From: Allolobophora icterica
Taxonomy: Eukaryota > Annelida > Clitellata > Crassiclitellata > Lumbricidae
Assembly (NCBI GenBank): GCA_963556255.1
Contig: OY744608.1
Coordinates: 67,978,103 to 68,042,102 of the forward strand
DNA length: 64,000 nucleotides
Direction of reading: 5' to 3'
This document shows positions 1-10,139 of this stretch, one piece after another. The notes beneath the pieces were generated by a model. It searched no databases and was not told where the DNA came from. It worked only from the letters and a program-made list of their open reading frames with translations. Position numbers and translations under genes: made by a program. Positions within the stretch are counted from its first letter, which is position 1; each line of letters starts with the position of its first letter.

Positions 1-660
1 TTCTTATTAAAGGTCTTTAATTCGAGCTGGTTTTTAAAGCACTAGTGTCCATCGTTTAACGACACCTTACGTCTGTCAACGCCCTCTAATGCCATGGTGT
101 CCCACTGGAATTATTCAACGGTAGTGACCGTGGTTTAATTTCGATACTACCATCGATTAATGCGCAACGAACCCGGCGCCGCATAAATAATTGGAAGAAG
201 AAAAAGTGCAGTCCCTTGAGCTAGTCCTAATTTACTCATCCATGGGTATGAAGTGTCAGCTAACACTTCACAGCCATGGCTGCCCTAGGGCTAAATCTTG
301 AAACAAATTTATACAAATATATTACTAGATTATATTTATATTATAAGACATAATTCATAAGTCCAGTTGATTTAGAATAGTTAATTTAGTTAGTCCATTT
401 ATGATCTTTTTAGTTATATGAAGAAATAAAACTTAGACGCCAATTAACAGAAGTTCTGAAGAGCGTGATACTGGCTTCCAGTCGCAAAACACGCCATCTA
501 ACGACCGCGGTGACAATTGCAAAGCCACAGGATACATAGCGAAATGTTAACATCCCAAACGCGGCTTTAACGCAGCTAGGATAGTGATGGGACATGATGG
601 GAACGGTTTCTATAGGGACAATGCGCTGTTTAAAAATGGTGCATTTGTCCAACGCTGATT
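1..660. repeat. Diverged copy of the TTATTAAAGG / TTTAACGACA module
   Basis: No gene seen. The first 300 bases resemble 46500-47050: TTCTTATTAAAGG, a TTTAACGACA core, ATTATTCAACGG, then a short unexpanded GAAGAAGAAAAA run near 192 where the other copy has a 250-base expansion. A small hairpin (TGAAGTGT/ACACTTCA, about 249-271) and the palindrome CAGCCATGGCTG follow. From about 360 the sequence matches the downstream part of the same module near 1385 and 53870. Confidence 0.6.
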
Positions 661-1019
661 TCTTTTTGTCAATGGTTAGCATTCAAGTGGTGCTTTAGAG
701 AGTTTACGATTACAATTACGCTATGTATGCGTATGGACATGAATGTGTATAGATATATCCATGATAGGATGCTCCCGCTCAGGGGTGTAAATCTCGAGTA
801 CGGCCGCTGGCCCGCCGTTCGACCCGCTGTTTCGAAAAGCGGTTCCGTCACTCTAAGACCTACGGTTATCACAGTTCTTAACGTCACCCTCTCATCCTGC
901 TATACTTGGGACTGGCACTACCACATTATAGGAAGTGGCGGAGTTACGATGTAACGCCACCCGATTGATGGTTCACGTAGTATAATAGATCCATTATAAA
1001 ATACGTTTATGAAACAGGC
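661..1019. repeat. Repeat-module junction, no gene
   Basis: AAGTGGTGCTTTAGAGAGTTTACGATT matches the segments after the TATG tracts at 27750 and 38150. A GC-richer piece (778-870) with no match in the window follows. Bases 875-970 match 52770-52870, including TTGGGACTGGCACTACCACA and AGTGGCGGAGTTAC. Short open frames here are not supported as genes. Confidence 0.5.
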
Positions 1020-2000
1020 GTTAAAAGTCTTTACTCGTTTCCGTTTTTGACTCCCGTATTTATTATAGCACGATGACTTTCTTTATAAAAGTGTTTAAAT
1101 CGAGCGTTTTATTTCAAGCCCGTTTCCACTGACTGCAGTGACGGCAACCTTACATTATAAAACGGAATACTGGTCAATCTAACACTGCAGTCCAATTTAT
1201 GGGTATTATAGCATTATAATGCTTCTTATTAAAGGTGTTTTATTCCAGCTTCTTTTTCATGCACTAGTTTTCAGCGTTTAACGACATCTTACGGCCGTCA
1301 GCGCCCTCTTATGCCGAGGCTAAGAAAATGAGGTTGGTTGCACTTTGTAAGGGACTGCTCTTTTTCTTTTCCTTTGTTTCCCACAGGAATTATTTATAGG
1401 TCTAGTCAACTTAGAATAGTTTATTCAATTAGTCCGTTAGTCCGTTTATGAGCTTATTGGTTATATCAAGAAATAAAATGTCAGGCGTCAATTAACAGAA
1501 GTTCTGAACAGCGTGATCCTGGCTTCCAGTCACAAGACACGCCATCTAACGACCGCGGGGACAAAACACTTAACAATTGGACATCCACATGTTACATGGC
1601 GAAATGTTAACATCACAAACGCGGTGGGTTGAATACAGCTTGGAACTGCACGCTAGGGGACTGCATACTATACAATACAATACAATACAATACAATACAA
1701 TACAAGGTAATTTGATAATGTCCTCCTTATAAAGTTCAGAAGTGCACAGACTTTATCATTAATAGTCCTTATTATGGTTGGATTGGACAATTCAATTCAA
1801 CTGTTGGATTGATGCTTGGATCTCGTCGAATACAATGGTTCTTAGCGTTTGAATTTGATGAAGTGTCATGTTTAAGCAACAGGAAAGCGGGAAACGAAAG
1901 AACATACGAACAATGCGCTAGTAGAAAATGTCGCATTTGACTATGCTTTTAAGCTGGTCATCGCATGTAAGCCATATCATATGTATGTATGCCTCTTCCT
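1020..2000 (+). repeat. Module A, copy 1
   Basis: A roughly 1-kb repeat module also present at about 26400-27440, 53510-54420 and 62890-63600, with partial copies near 29260 and 31000. Landmarks in order: TTAAAGGTGTTTTATTC, the GCGTTTAACGACATCTTACGG core, GAGGCTAAGAAAATGAGG, ACACGCCATCTAACGACCG, TGGCGAAATGTTAACATCAC, an (ACAAT)n run at about 1671-1705, and AAGTTCAGAAGTGCACAGAC. Non-coding as far as can be seen. Confidence 0.7.
1671..1705. repeat. (ACAAT)n pentanucleotide microsatellite
   Basis: About seven tandem ATACA/ACAAT units. Shorter runs occupy the same place in the other module A copies (27115, 31045, 54127, 63395). Confidence 0.9.
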
Positions 2001-2054
2001 GTCTTTCATCTTCAGATCCACTAATATGGCTTCTGTTACATTTTCAAGCAACTG

Positions 2055-2160
2055 AATGGGACAATTGATATGAGCGCTCGCTTTAGACACCTTTGAAATG
2101 CTGTAAATTGGAGCTATATAAAAAGACACGCAGTGACCTTATGGTGTAATCAGTTATTAG
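2055..2160 (+). promoter_or_regulatory. Promoter-like module B unit (TATA-containing)
   Basis: First of about 18 copies in the window of a unit of about 78 bp: CCGATTGG (inverted CCAAT box), the palindrome AGAGCGCTCT, TTTAGACACCTTTGAAACG, then GCTATATAAG. Here the unit reads GAGCGCTCGCTTTAGACACC and ends GGAGCTATATAAAAAG. Promoter function is inferred only from motif content and spacing; no transcript start is visible. Confidence 0.4.
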
Positions 2161-2432
2161 TTGGAAAACTATGTATCTGCATCATTATATAAAGTTCATT
2201 TTTACATATTAATACAAAATTTTGTATTATATAACAATTATTGTCATAATTATGTTAAATATTTAACATGTGTAAATCTTCATCATCATTAAATATGAAT
2301 AAATATGTGTAATAAGTTGCTTGCAAACGAAACTGATGGACGAAAGGTTAATGAACATGAACTATCTTAATGAACTTTAAAGACGTCGCCGGCCTTGATA
2401 GCTATAAGATGTCGTTAAACAATGGATTAGGC

Positions 2433-2771
2433 CAGCGTTTCCCAAACTGTGGGTCGCGACCCAAAAGTAGGTCACGAAGCTCTAGCAAGTGGGTCGCCAA
2501 ATTTTTCCCAAAAACATTTATTTTTTGCAGCAACAATATTTGGCTATGATTGGGCTATAATTACCTGGATTGCAATAAATTGTGAACTGTTTTTACCTAA
2601 GTTTCCTTTAAATGCTTTAAATTTTCTAAGGACTGTACGTAACTGCGCATATTTCGATACCAATTTACGGAGGAAATTTTAATACTCAATGCTTAATTTT
2701 ACACAGTGGGTGCCGAGACTGCCAAGATAATCAGAAGTGGGTCGTGACCCAGAGAAATTTGGGAACCGTTG
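2433..2771. mobile_element. hAT-like MITE, about 340 bp
   Basis: Long imperfect terminal inverted repeats: the left end starts CAGCGTTTCCCAAACTGTGG, and the right end read inwards starts CAACGGTTCCCAAATTTC. Both contain a GGGTCGYGACCC palindrome. The flanks are GATTAGGC and GATTAGGG, an 8-bp target duplication with one mismatch, as expected for hAT elements. Nothing transposase-like is encoded, so it is non-autonomous. Confidence 0.8.
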
Positions 2772-2789
2772 GATTAGGGTACTACTACC

Positions 2790-2960
2790 ATCGATTTGTC
2801 AGAGCGCTCTCTTTAGACACCTTTGAAACGTAACAATGGATGCTATATAATTAAGAGACTCGGTAACCGTAAGAGTGCTCTCCTTAAACACCTTTCAAGA
2901 GCTGTAAACTGATGCTATGTAAAAAAGAAACGATTGGGTTGTCATAGGTAGTCAGTGTGT
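2790..2960 (+). promoter_or_regulatory. Tandem pair of promoter-like module B units
   Basis: Two adjacent units: 2802-2860 (CAGAGCGCTCTCTTTAGACA, then TGCTATATAATT) and 2870-2930 (GTGCTCTCCTTAAACACC, then GATGCTATGTAAAA). As in other copies, the first unit keeps a TATATA box and the second has lost it. Module C with its ATG follows within about 60 bp. Confidence 0.4.
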
Positions 2961-2969
2961 TAAGAAATA

Positions 2970-3175
2970 ATTTGGTAACATGACTCGCTTATTGATAGCT
3001 TAGCCGCCATATTGGATTAAACATGGTGGAAGAAGAAATGTTTAAATTATTTGTTTCTCGACCATTTTTCCGATTTCGATGGTTTCTTGTTTAAATTGTA
3101 GGTCTTAATTAGAGATTTCTTTATTATCCATACGTATATTTTGCTTAATTTTAGCCGTTTTTGAGAAATTAAGTA
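2970..3175 (+). repeat. Module C: YY1-like motif around an ATG, short frame
   Basis: GCCGCCATATTGG is followed by AACATGGTGGAAGAAGAA, an ATG in the AANATGGCGG context typical of YY1-type promoters. The ATG opens a short frame (M-V-E-E-E then hydrophobic) of about 23 codons. Homologous copies lie at about 28980, 39895, 42420, 43540 and 54715. Most copies keep the ATG and E-E-E start but differ downstream, so a conserved peptide is doubtful. Confidence 0.5.
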
Positions 3176-3179
3176 AAAA

Positions 3180-3410
3180 CATACCCTTCGAGGGTGGTCT
3201 ATCAGTAACACGCTTCGTCCATGTTCATGCAGTTGCAGGGTCGAAACCGTGTAATGACCCTGGACAAGTTGTGTGCCCACTCGTGTATCTACCACCAAGC
3301 GGTAGAATTTGGTAGAGGGGTAAGCCGGAATCGGCAAATCCTGTAATGCGCTTGCCCCTTGTCGAGGACCCAGGGATTGTCCGCTGCCGGCTCAGGCGCT
3401 TAGAGAAAAG
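3180..3410 (+). repeat. Module D: tRNA-related B-box repeat (degenerate copy)
   Basis: Homologous to 42620-42832, 43690-43940 and 54920-55145. The better copies carry GGTTCGACTCC, a match to the Pol III B box, preceded by TATCAGTAACACGCTTGGTC, which resembles a tRNA-derived A-box region. This copy has a decayed B box (GGGTCGAAACC). An inverted repeat CCTGGACAAG / CTTGTCSAGG brackets about 110 bp. Probably an old tRNA-derived SINE carried inside the larger repeat. Confidence 0.5.
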
Positions 3411-4335
3411 GAAATGAGCGCCTACCCTAAAGAGTAGTTACGGCTCTGGGACACTGAATCGTAATCGTAAAGTCTAAATTTCTAAGGCGTTATTCTTAAG
3501 CTAAGAGTAGAGAACCAGATTATTCATCAACTTCTGATTTCTGAAGTCAAGTTCAGAGATTCTCAAGGGAGGTTCCCAGTCCGGGTGTCAGAGAGACCAG
3601 AGAGAGAGGAGGCAGAGGATCTGCTAAGGGAACCTTCGTTTATACATAGGCCATATACGTATAAATACATACACCGCGCACAGTAATCAGAGTTGTAGGC
3701 TCGAAACGTCTGTCGTTGGATTACAGACACAGCGCACCACTCAATAGACCCCCACATCTCACCTAATCTTATCTAACGATTTGTGTAGCGCCCTTATCAT
3801 ATGTGACGTCATCAGCCGATGGTCGCTTCGAGTTATATCTCATTCAAAAAAATCCACTGGAAAAGCCAGACAAAATCCGGTAGATTTCTACAGTAAAGTG
3901 GCGCTGTAGAAGAAGTCCCCGAGTCAGTCGGTAAGAAATTACCGACTGACTTGATGTATATATTAATTTTTTAATTTGTCTACCTAAGATCCAACGCTAT
4001 TGCAAGGGGACTTCGCGCTTGCATGTTGTTTTGATCTTGCCTTCGCTGGTGGTACGCCAATATTCGAATTTTTATTTTACCACCAGGTAAAAATAATGTT
4101 TGAAACCCGCTGAATCAGCCGATTCGTTAGACACCTTTGAAACGTTTACACAACGACGCTATATAAGAAAGAGACGCCGTAACTCGTTGTAATGAGAATT
4201 GTCAATTTCCGATTTTTTCTGATTAATTAAGTGTTCTTACATCAGTTTAGAGGTCTTGTTCTCAGTCTAGACCTGCTTTATTGAATGATTTATTATCTCT
4301 CATTAACAGACTAAAATAATTCTAATCAAAAACGA
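3411..4335. repeat. Modules E/F: non-coding repeat with hairpins
   Basis: No gene. Bases 3560-3770 and 40190-40365 share GGCTCGAAACGTCTGTCG and a GTCTGT/ACAGAC hairpin. Bases 3770-4000 match 40340-40540 (TGTGACGTCATCAG, GGTCGCTTCGAGTTATATC). A further promoter-like unit lies at 4115-4175 (TTAGACACCTTTGAAACG, then CGCTATATAAG). A perfect 12-bp hairpin is listed separately. Confidence 0.55.
3923..3950. other. Perfect 12-bp hairpin with GAAA loop
   Basis: GTCAGTCGGTAA (3923-3934), loop GAAA, TTACCGACTGAC (3939-3950). The 40.5-kb paralogue can also form a perfect 12-bp stem, but with a duplicated downstream arm and a longer loop. Confidence 0.75.
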
Positions 4336-4338
4336 TTT

Positions 4339-4480
4339 ATTTGGATCCTTGCGAGACACATTGACCTGCCAGGCAATGATCGAGCAGATGGTTTGGCTAA
4401 AGAAGCTCTGAGTCTTGATCATGTTAATTCTACTAATTATCTTGAATTTTCAGAAATTTTTACTTTAATGAAACTTTATA
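4339..4480 (+). pseudogene. Decayed RNase H domain remnant of an I-type LINE
   Basis: An open frame on the plus strand reads RHIDLPGNDRADGLAKEAL, matching the C-terminal RNase H motif (W-I-P-G-H-x-G-I-x-G-N-x-x-A-D) of I-type LINE ORF2 proteins, including the catalytic Asp of the N-x-R-A-D block. A stop follows at about 4487, and downstream sequence only weakly continues the similarity. It is an isolated fragment without its RT. The I-type LINE at 10-23 kb encodes a different RNase H, so this is an older, separate relic. Confidence 0.65.
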
Positions 4481-4639
4481 GTAAATAAATGGCAATTAGA
4501 ATACAGTGATGATAATAGATGTCACAGACGATGAAACCAACGTAATTTAAACGCTAGATTTGACCGAAGTACAGACGCGTCACATCATGCAATGTTAAAT
4601 ACACCTCTCGGGCAATTAGTAAGGACTGGTGAGCTCACA

Positions 4640-4865
4640 TTTACTGATTAGTCCGTTGACCGTTGATTCGTAGCTGATAAGCAAGTGTTGCTACTGTCCT
4701 GCTACTGATGTCTTGGTCAAAAATGGAAACTCTGAGACCGCGACTAAAACAATAAGCAAAATTTAATATTACCGTGAACGAAGTCCATAGGAGTCGATAG
4801 CTTAGCGACTGGTTTGGACTTGGAGGCTTAGCAGCGGATGGCAACGATTCCGGGAACTATCTAGA
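4640..4865. repeat. Module F end, no gene
   Basis: Matches 40700-40940 (GAAGTC, GTCGATAGCTTA, ACGACTGGTTTSGACTTG, then CGACGTCC). Contains an AGTCG/CGACT stem. Short open frames are not conserved between the copies. Confidence 0.5.
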
Positions 4866-5510
4866 AGCGACGTCCGGGTTAGGAGTTTGTCGACATGCAG
4901 GGTGTGACAAATATGTGTGTTTGGTGTTCAAATTTGTGTCCGAATCTTCGTTTATGAGTTTTTGTTGGTTTTGTTTTCTCAAACAAAGCAATAAAGAGAA
5001 AGAAATTCTACAGATCACCACATCCGACAAACAGACAGACGACGCGGATTCGATTACTTATTCCACTCCAGTTACACAGCTTGGTCTGTCTGTCCGTCTG
5101 TCTCTGTCTGTGTCTCTGTCGGTTTCTCTGTCCGTGTGTCTCTGTTCGTTTCCGACGGTCTGTCTTTCGTGTCTCTGTCGGTCTGTTTGTGTCTCTGTAT
5201 GTCTGTCCGTCTGTCTACCTGTCGGCGTCTCTGTCGGTCTCTCTGTCCGTGTCTCTGTCGGTCTCTCTGTCTGCGTCTCTGTCTGTTCGTGTGTCTCTGT
5301 CTGTCTGTGCCTGTCGTCACCTGAAGCTTTACGTCCTCTTTCTGTAGTCTTTGTGTCTATGCGTATATGTCCGTGTGTCTGCCTCTCTCTCTTTTTAGTC
5401 AATCTGTCTCTATGCCTACCTCCGCATGTCCGTCTGTCTGTTCATCCCAGTATTTCTGAACGCTTGCCTTGTTCGATCTCGGTAATCAAGATCGATTGAG
5501 TATGGGTATT
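4866..5510 (+). repeat. Module G, copy 1: GTCTGTC-rich repeat
   Basis: One of four copies (also 44165-44770, 51385-52148, 55391-56030). Each starts GCGACGTCCG, GAGTTTGTCGACATGCAGG, passes through a TCCGAATCTTCGTTTATGAG block and a CAGACAGACGACG stretch, then enters about 300 bp of (TCTGTC)n-like low-complexity DNA. Three copies share an ATG opening a frame of about 60 codons. In this copy a 7-base indel shifts that frame, so it is probably not a gene. Confidence 0.7.
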
Positions 5511-5539
5511 AATACTTAGAACACTAATAATTCAGTAAT

Positions 5540-5920
5540 GAGAACTTACTTTTTGGTCATGGAGATATAAGGATTTAGATCGTTTAGATACAAAGATTTA
5601 GATCGTGGAGATATAATGATCTAGATCATGGAAATATAGCGATCTAGATCGTGGAGATATAAAGATTTAGATCATGGAGATATAGTGTTCTAGGTAAGCA
5701 ATGGTGCATTGTGGCCAGCACTGTGTAACAAAACCAGAGAGGATTTACTTAACTATGATGTAGTAAAGAATCCGGAAACGAAAATATACAAACTGCGACA
5801 AGTGCACATATCATGGATATAAGGATCTAGGTTATGGAAATATAAGGATCTAGAACTTAGTTTTAGATCATGAAGATATAAGGATTTAGATCATGGATAT
5901 ATGGATCAGTCAATTTCTCG
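5540..5920 (+). repeat. 23-bp minisatellite (GATTTAGATCATGGAGATATAAG), copy 1
   Basis: Tandem, diverged units of about 23 bp in two blocks (5555-5700 and 5815-5910), separated by a unique stretch (GCAATGGTGCATTGTGGCC) also found at 56390. Related arrays lie at 44810-45090, 47100-47190, 52320-52450 and 56030-56620. Confidence 0.8.
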
Positions 5921-6533
5921 GGATATGAGTATTTTGTGAAATTGATTGACAGCCTGGGACCAGCCATAGTAACAATGTCATCGACTGCGTCGAAGTCCAT
6001 GCAAGAAACGCATTAAGAACCGAACCCTATAATTGGGAAGAATTCATGAGTGTTACCCTTTCGTCCAACTCCAAGTTGGTTTGCATGCGTTAATTTTAGA
6101 GAATTCTGGGTTCATGCTGTTAGTAAAGCTGTTAGAGGTTGGTTCATCAACGAAAAAATAAGTTGATAGTTCTCATAGTGTAACGGTTCATCTTATTAAA
6201 GGTGTTTAATTCCATTTTAAATTTAACGTACAGTTTCCATTGTTTAACATCTTACGGCCGAAGTCGACGTTACTTAACCCTTACACACAGCGAATACTTT
6301 TTATTGGACTTTTCTATTGTTTAGCAACATCTTGTCAGGGCCGTTGACGTCGACGGTCTACCTTACGTAACCTAACCGTGCAAAGCGCCGTTGGCACGAT
6401 TTCTTTCTACTGCAGCGACTTCCAATAGTTTAACGACATCTAACGGCGTTAATTTCCCGTTATAAATCGATAGCGCAGAACATTTGAACGAGTAGCCGAT
6501 TGGTTGTTCAGTTGCTGTTTAACAATGATTAAT
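5921..6533. repeat. Module I, copy 1
   Basis: ATTGACAGCCTGGGACCAGC, TCCATGCAAGAAACGCATTA, TTAAAGGTGTTTAATTCCAT, then three core units (6240, 6300, 6430). Paralogues: 45100-46000, 47200-47840, 52450-52790, 56620-57210. The stretch 6511-6533 (GTTGCTGTTTAACAATGATT) is an intact pre-insertion site for the piggyBac-like element found in the 57-kb paralogue. Confidence 0.7.
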
Positions 6534-9130
6534 CCAGCTTATTCGACATAAATCTGTATCTATCAATCCTAAAAGAAATTTTGACCCTGAATCAAAAGCT
6601 GCCTTTACCTCACTTTTGTACAACGCCGACTGGTCACCTGTTGAAAATTTATGTTCCCATGATGATCCAAATGCTGCTTATGCTGAATTCATTGACACTT
6701 ATAAAAGATTATATGACGTGGCCTTCCCAATGACTAAACCTAGGGATTGTCATAATCAAAAAAGAAAACAACCTTGGATGACAAAAGCCCTTTTAAAATC
6801 CTGCAATAAAAAATCTTCTCTCTATAAATCATGCATAAAAAACCCTACTCCTGCAAATAAATCAAAATTCTGCTCTTATCGCAATATGTTTAAAAAACTT
6901 AGAAATGAGTGTGAAAAAGTGTACTATGCAGAGCGGCTTTCTCAATGCAATAACAATCTGGGTAAAACTTGGAAAATAATTAAACATATTTTAAACCCTA
7001 ACTATAGGCCGGCTCTGCCCGACTCGTTTTTGGTTGATAATTTTGAAATCAAAAACCCTAGGGAGATTGCTGACGCCTTCAACAACTACTTCTCAAATAT
7101 TGGATCAAACCTCGCATCTATGGTGCCCTGTGATACCTCTGATTTTGAACAGTTTATGCCCATGCCCCCTCCCTGCTCATGCGGAATCATCCCAGTGGGC
7201 CCGGAGGAGGTTAGGCTCGTGGTGCGTGGTTTGAGGGACTCTGATTCTACTGGCCCGGATGATATAAATCCTTCCATTGTCAAACAGACTATTGACCCTA
7301 TAGCTAACATTCTTACTTCCATCTTTAATACATCCCTCCGATGTGGAATTGTCCCAAACGACCTTAAAAAAGCTAAAATAATAACTGTGTATAAATCTGG
7401 TGATAAAAATAATATAAATAACTACCGTCCAATCTCAATTCTCCCTTACTTCTCCAAGATTATTGAAAAGCTCATGCAGACTCGGCTAACAGCTTTCTTG
7501 GACAAACTCAATTTGCTAACCCCTTCCCAATTCGGATTCAAAGCTAACCACTCAACGTACATGGCGCTATTGGACATTCAAAATAACATAGCTGAGGCCA
7601 TGAATAATAACAACTATTCAATAGGTATCTTCTTTGACCTAGCAAAAGCTTTTGATTCGGTGGACCATTCCATTTTAATAAATAAACTTTTCTGTTATGG
7701 AATAAGGGGACTGCACTAGCTTGGTTAACCGACTATTTAACCAACCGAACGCAATTTGTCTCCTTTAAAAATGTGTACTCGTCCATAATGACCATGAAAT
7801 GCGGAGTCCCCAGGGCTCGATATTAGGCCCCCTGCTTTTCCTAATATATATAAATGACCTAGCCTCTGCATCCACGGTCTTTAAGTTCATTCTCTTCGCC
7901 GATGACACAAACGTTTTCCTAAATGATAAATCGATCACCAATTTATTTTCGAGAGCAAATAACGAACTAAAATTAATTGCTTCTTGGTTTAAAGCGAATA
8001 AATTATCGCTCAATCTAAAAAAAACGAACTTCATTATATTTCATTCTAGACGGAAAACCCCCTCTCCCACAAATGTAACTATTTCCATTGATGGTGTAAA
8101 TATTGTTCAAACTGACTCTACCAAATTTCTAGGAGTACAAATTGATTGTAGACTCAGTTGGAGAGCTCATATTACCTCTGTATCGAAAAAAGAATCTAAG
8201 AACGTAGGTATCCTGAGAAGGATTAGACACTGCTTGCCTCCAACCATACTCTTAAATCTATATTATACCCTAATCTTCCCTTACATTTCTTATTGCAACA
8301 TTTCCTGGGGAACAAATTATAAATCGATTTTGGACCCCTTAATAAAATTACAAAAACTAGCTCTTCGAACTGTGTTCAATACCCCCTGGAGGGCCAGTAC
8401 CAAACTATTATTCCGTACTAATAGTATTTTAACCTTACACCAAATAAATATATTTCAATGCACTCTTTTCATGTACCGTTTTCACCATAACCTGTTACCA
8501 CTATCTATGGCCTCTTACTTCAAGAGGGGAACCATGTTCCATAAATATCAGACTAGAAACGCTCTTAACTACCGCCCCGAATTCGCCCGTATAAATACCA
8601 AATTGTTCACAATACAATGTCAGGGTCCAAGGCTATGGAACGCCCTTCCAAATGAATTAACTTCCACATTGCCTATCAGCCGGTTCAAATCGTCACTACG
8701 GTCCTACCTCATACTCCAATAAAACAATCATATTCATCCTACAACTCTTGCTATAGGTTCACTACTTAGGGTTTAACTTGATCAATTTACTAAACTTAGG
8801 CTATGTATTCATAGTCCATAGGAATAAACCTGTTTTTCGAAAGGTACAAGGTCCGATACAGTGATTTGTGTCATTGCTGTGTATCGATTTTGATTTAAAT
8901 GCTGGTTAAATTATGATTCCTAGTTAAGATCAGATATATGTTTCAAATTTTTAATTGATAATAATATCCGTTTCTGCCTGTGAATATTGGGGTGCCCCAA
9001 TTAGCGGGAGTAATCCCTTCGGGGTATCCCATTATAACACCCACAGCATATTATCTTTTGTTCATTCTATCCATTTGTTCATGCGATGTGTGTTATAATA
9101 AAAAAACGGATTTGATTTGATTTGATTTGA
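6534..9130 (+). mobile_element. CR1/L2-group LINE, 5'-truncated
   Basis: A non-LTR retrotransposon copy that begins between endonuclease and RT and runs through a 3' UTR to a short (TTTGA)n tail at 9110-9130. The boundaries come from the paralogue at 58453-58475, where AATGATTAAT joins AATATTAGTGTCGC directly; here the LINE lies between these halves. The 3' UTR (about 8990-9040) holds a GGGTGCCCC block and CCCTTCGGGG, a stem closed by a TTCG tetraloop. The same motif recurs in the 59-kb fragment. Confidence 0.85.
6552..8722 (+). pseudogene. LINE ORF2 reverse transcriptase, frameshifted
   Basis: Reverse-transcriptase part of a CR1/L2-type ORF2; it would make cDNA at a nicked target. The endonuclease is missing. 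The first frame (to about 7719) carries RT blocks S-T-G-P-D-D-I-N-P, N-N-Y-R-P-I-S-I-L-P and F-F-D-L-A-K-A-F-D. The second (from about 7799) carries P-Q-G-S-I-L-G-P-L-L-F, the catalytic F-A-D-D box and the C-terminal G-P-R-L-W-N-A-L-P motif common in this group. Two small indels, near 7710 and 7809 (a lost C in the run before CAGGG), put the intervening 90 bases in a third frame. Dead copy, low divergence from a coding state. Confidence 0.85.
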
Positions 9131-10130
9131 ATAATATTTGCGTCGCTCTCCTGCTTTGTACACCATTGGGATTGTCACTAAAAGACATTACGCTGACCTA
9201 GGTGAAAGTTGTTTATTTGACGCATGATTTAAAGTACTGACGAATAGGTCCAGAGTATAAGGAGATCTTTTGGAAACAAAGTCCGTCGACGTCAACTGAA
9301 ATTGTTTTTGATTGACAGTTCTCATCGTTCAGTTGGCATTGAAGAAGAATGAGTTTAGGGTTGTCTTATGACAGGAAAGATCTCTGACGTCTTCCCTTTG
9401 TTGTTGATTATGTGGTGGATGTCTTTGTACAATACGATAAAACTAGACATTTATAGCGCGCTTTAACAAAACAAGTCTTGCACAAGAGCGCGTTGTGCTA
9501 CATTCCTTTTCATAGAACAATCTAAATAGACGAGTCTTTAATTTTGATTTGAATTTAAATTTAAATTTTAACTTTTGTTCAAGTTTCCGCACAAGGAGTC
9601 TGGCCGGGATCTTCCGAGTTGTTATCAGTTCTGCACCTTCAGGCGAGTGCCTTGGTCGCACCGTTGCCATTTCTTCTCGTTATTAACCACACTGCTATAT
9701 TTGTTTACATTAGTTTTGTTTAAATAGAAGTTTTGGGGTTTGTAGTTTTTCATATTATTATTACATCTGAATTCTTCTAAAGTCCTACACTGTATTTACA
9801 CAATAGGTTATCTTTAATATCGTGTTATGAAACATTTCTTTGTGTGCATAACTGGAGTTATGCTACATTGGCAAAGTGATGCATAGAATGAAATTCGCAA
9901 TTTTATTGTTGGCATTAATAGCAGTTTCAGTTTAACGACAATGTGTGATAACAAAGATCATTAACGTTGCCCTCCTTTATTCAGGCTTGGGACTGGCACT
10001 GCCAGAGTACGAGCAATGGCAGATTTAGCACTGGTGGTGGATCCAGAGTTTAACGACATCTTATAGTAACAAAGGCTTTTGACGGAGACATAGTTATCGT
10101 TGCATGAGATTGTTATGAGTTGGCCATGGC
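9131..10130. repeat. Modules J/K, copy 1
   Basis: No gene. Bases 9140-9870 parallel 58475-59067 and partly 46040-46330 and 47840-48330: CGCTCTCCTGCTTTGTACAC, CACCATTGGGATTG, GACATTGAAGAAGAATGAG-like text and GCACAAGGAGTCTGGCCGGG. Bases 9841-9885 (ACTGGAGTTATGCTACATTG) are the uninterrupted version of the site that holds a CR1 fragment at 59068. Bases 9920-10060 carry the ACTGGCACTGCCAGAGTACG unit. Confidence 0.7.
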
Positions 10131-10139
10131 GTGTGTAAT

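Noticed and set aside
4915..5499. Long Ser/Cys/Val/Leu-rich frame and its opposite-strand Arg/Thr/Asp-rich frames
   Set aside because: They are translations of a TCTGTC/GTCCGT low-complexity tract, open in several frames at once. Three other copies of the tract encode different tails.
5540..5920. Regulatory array of GATC/TATAAG boxes
   Set aside because: The 23-bp units are too diverged and too AT-rich to assign function; reported only as a minisatellite.
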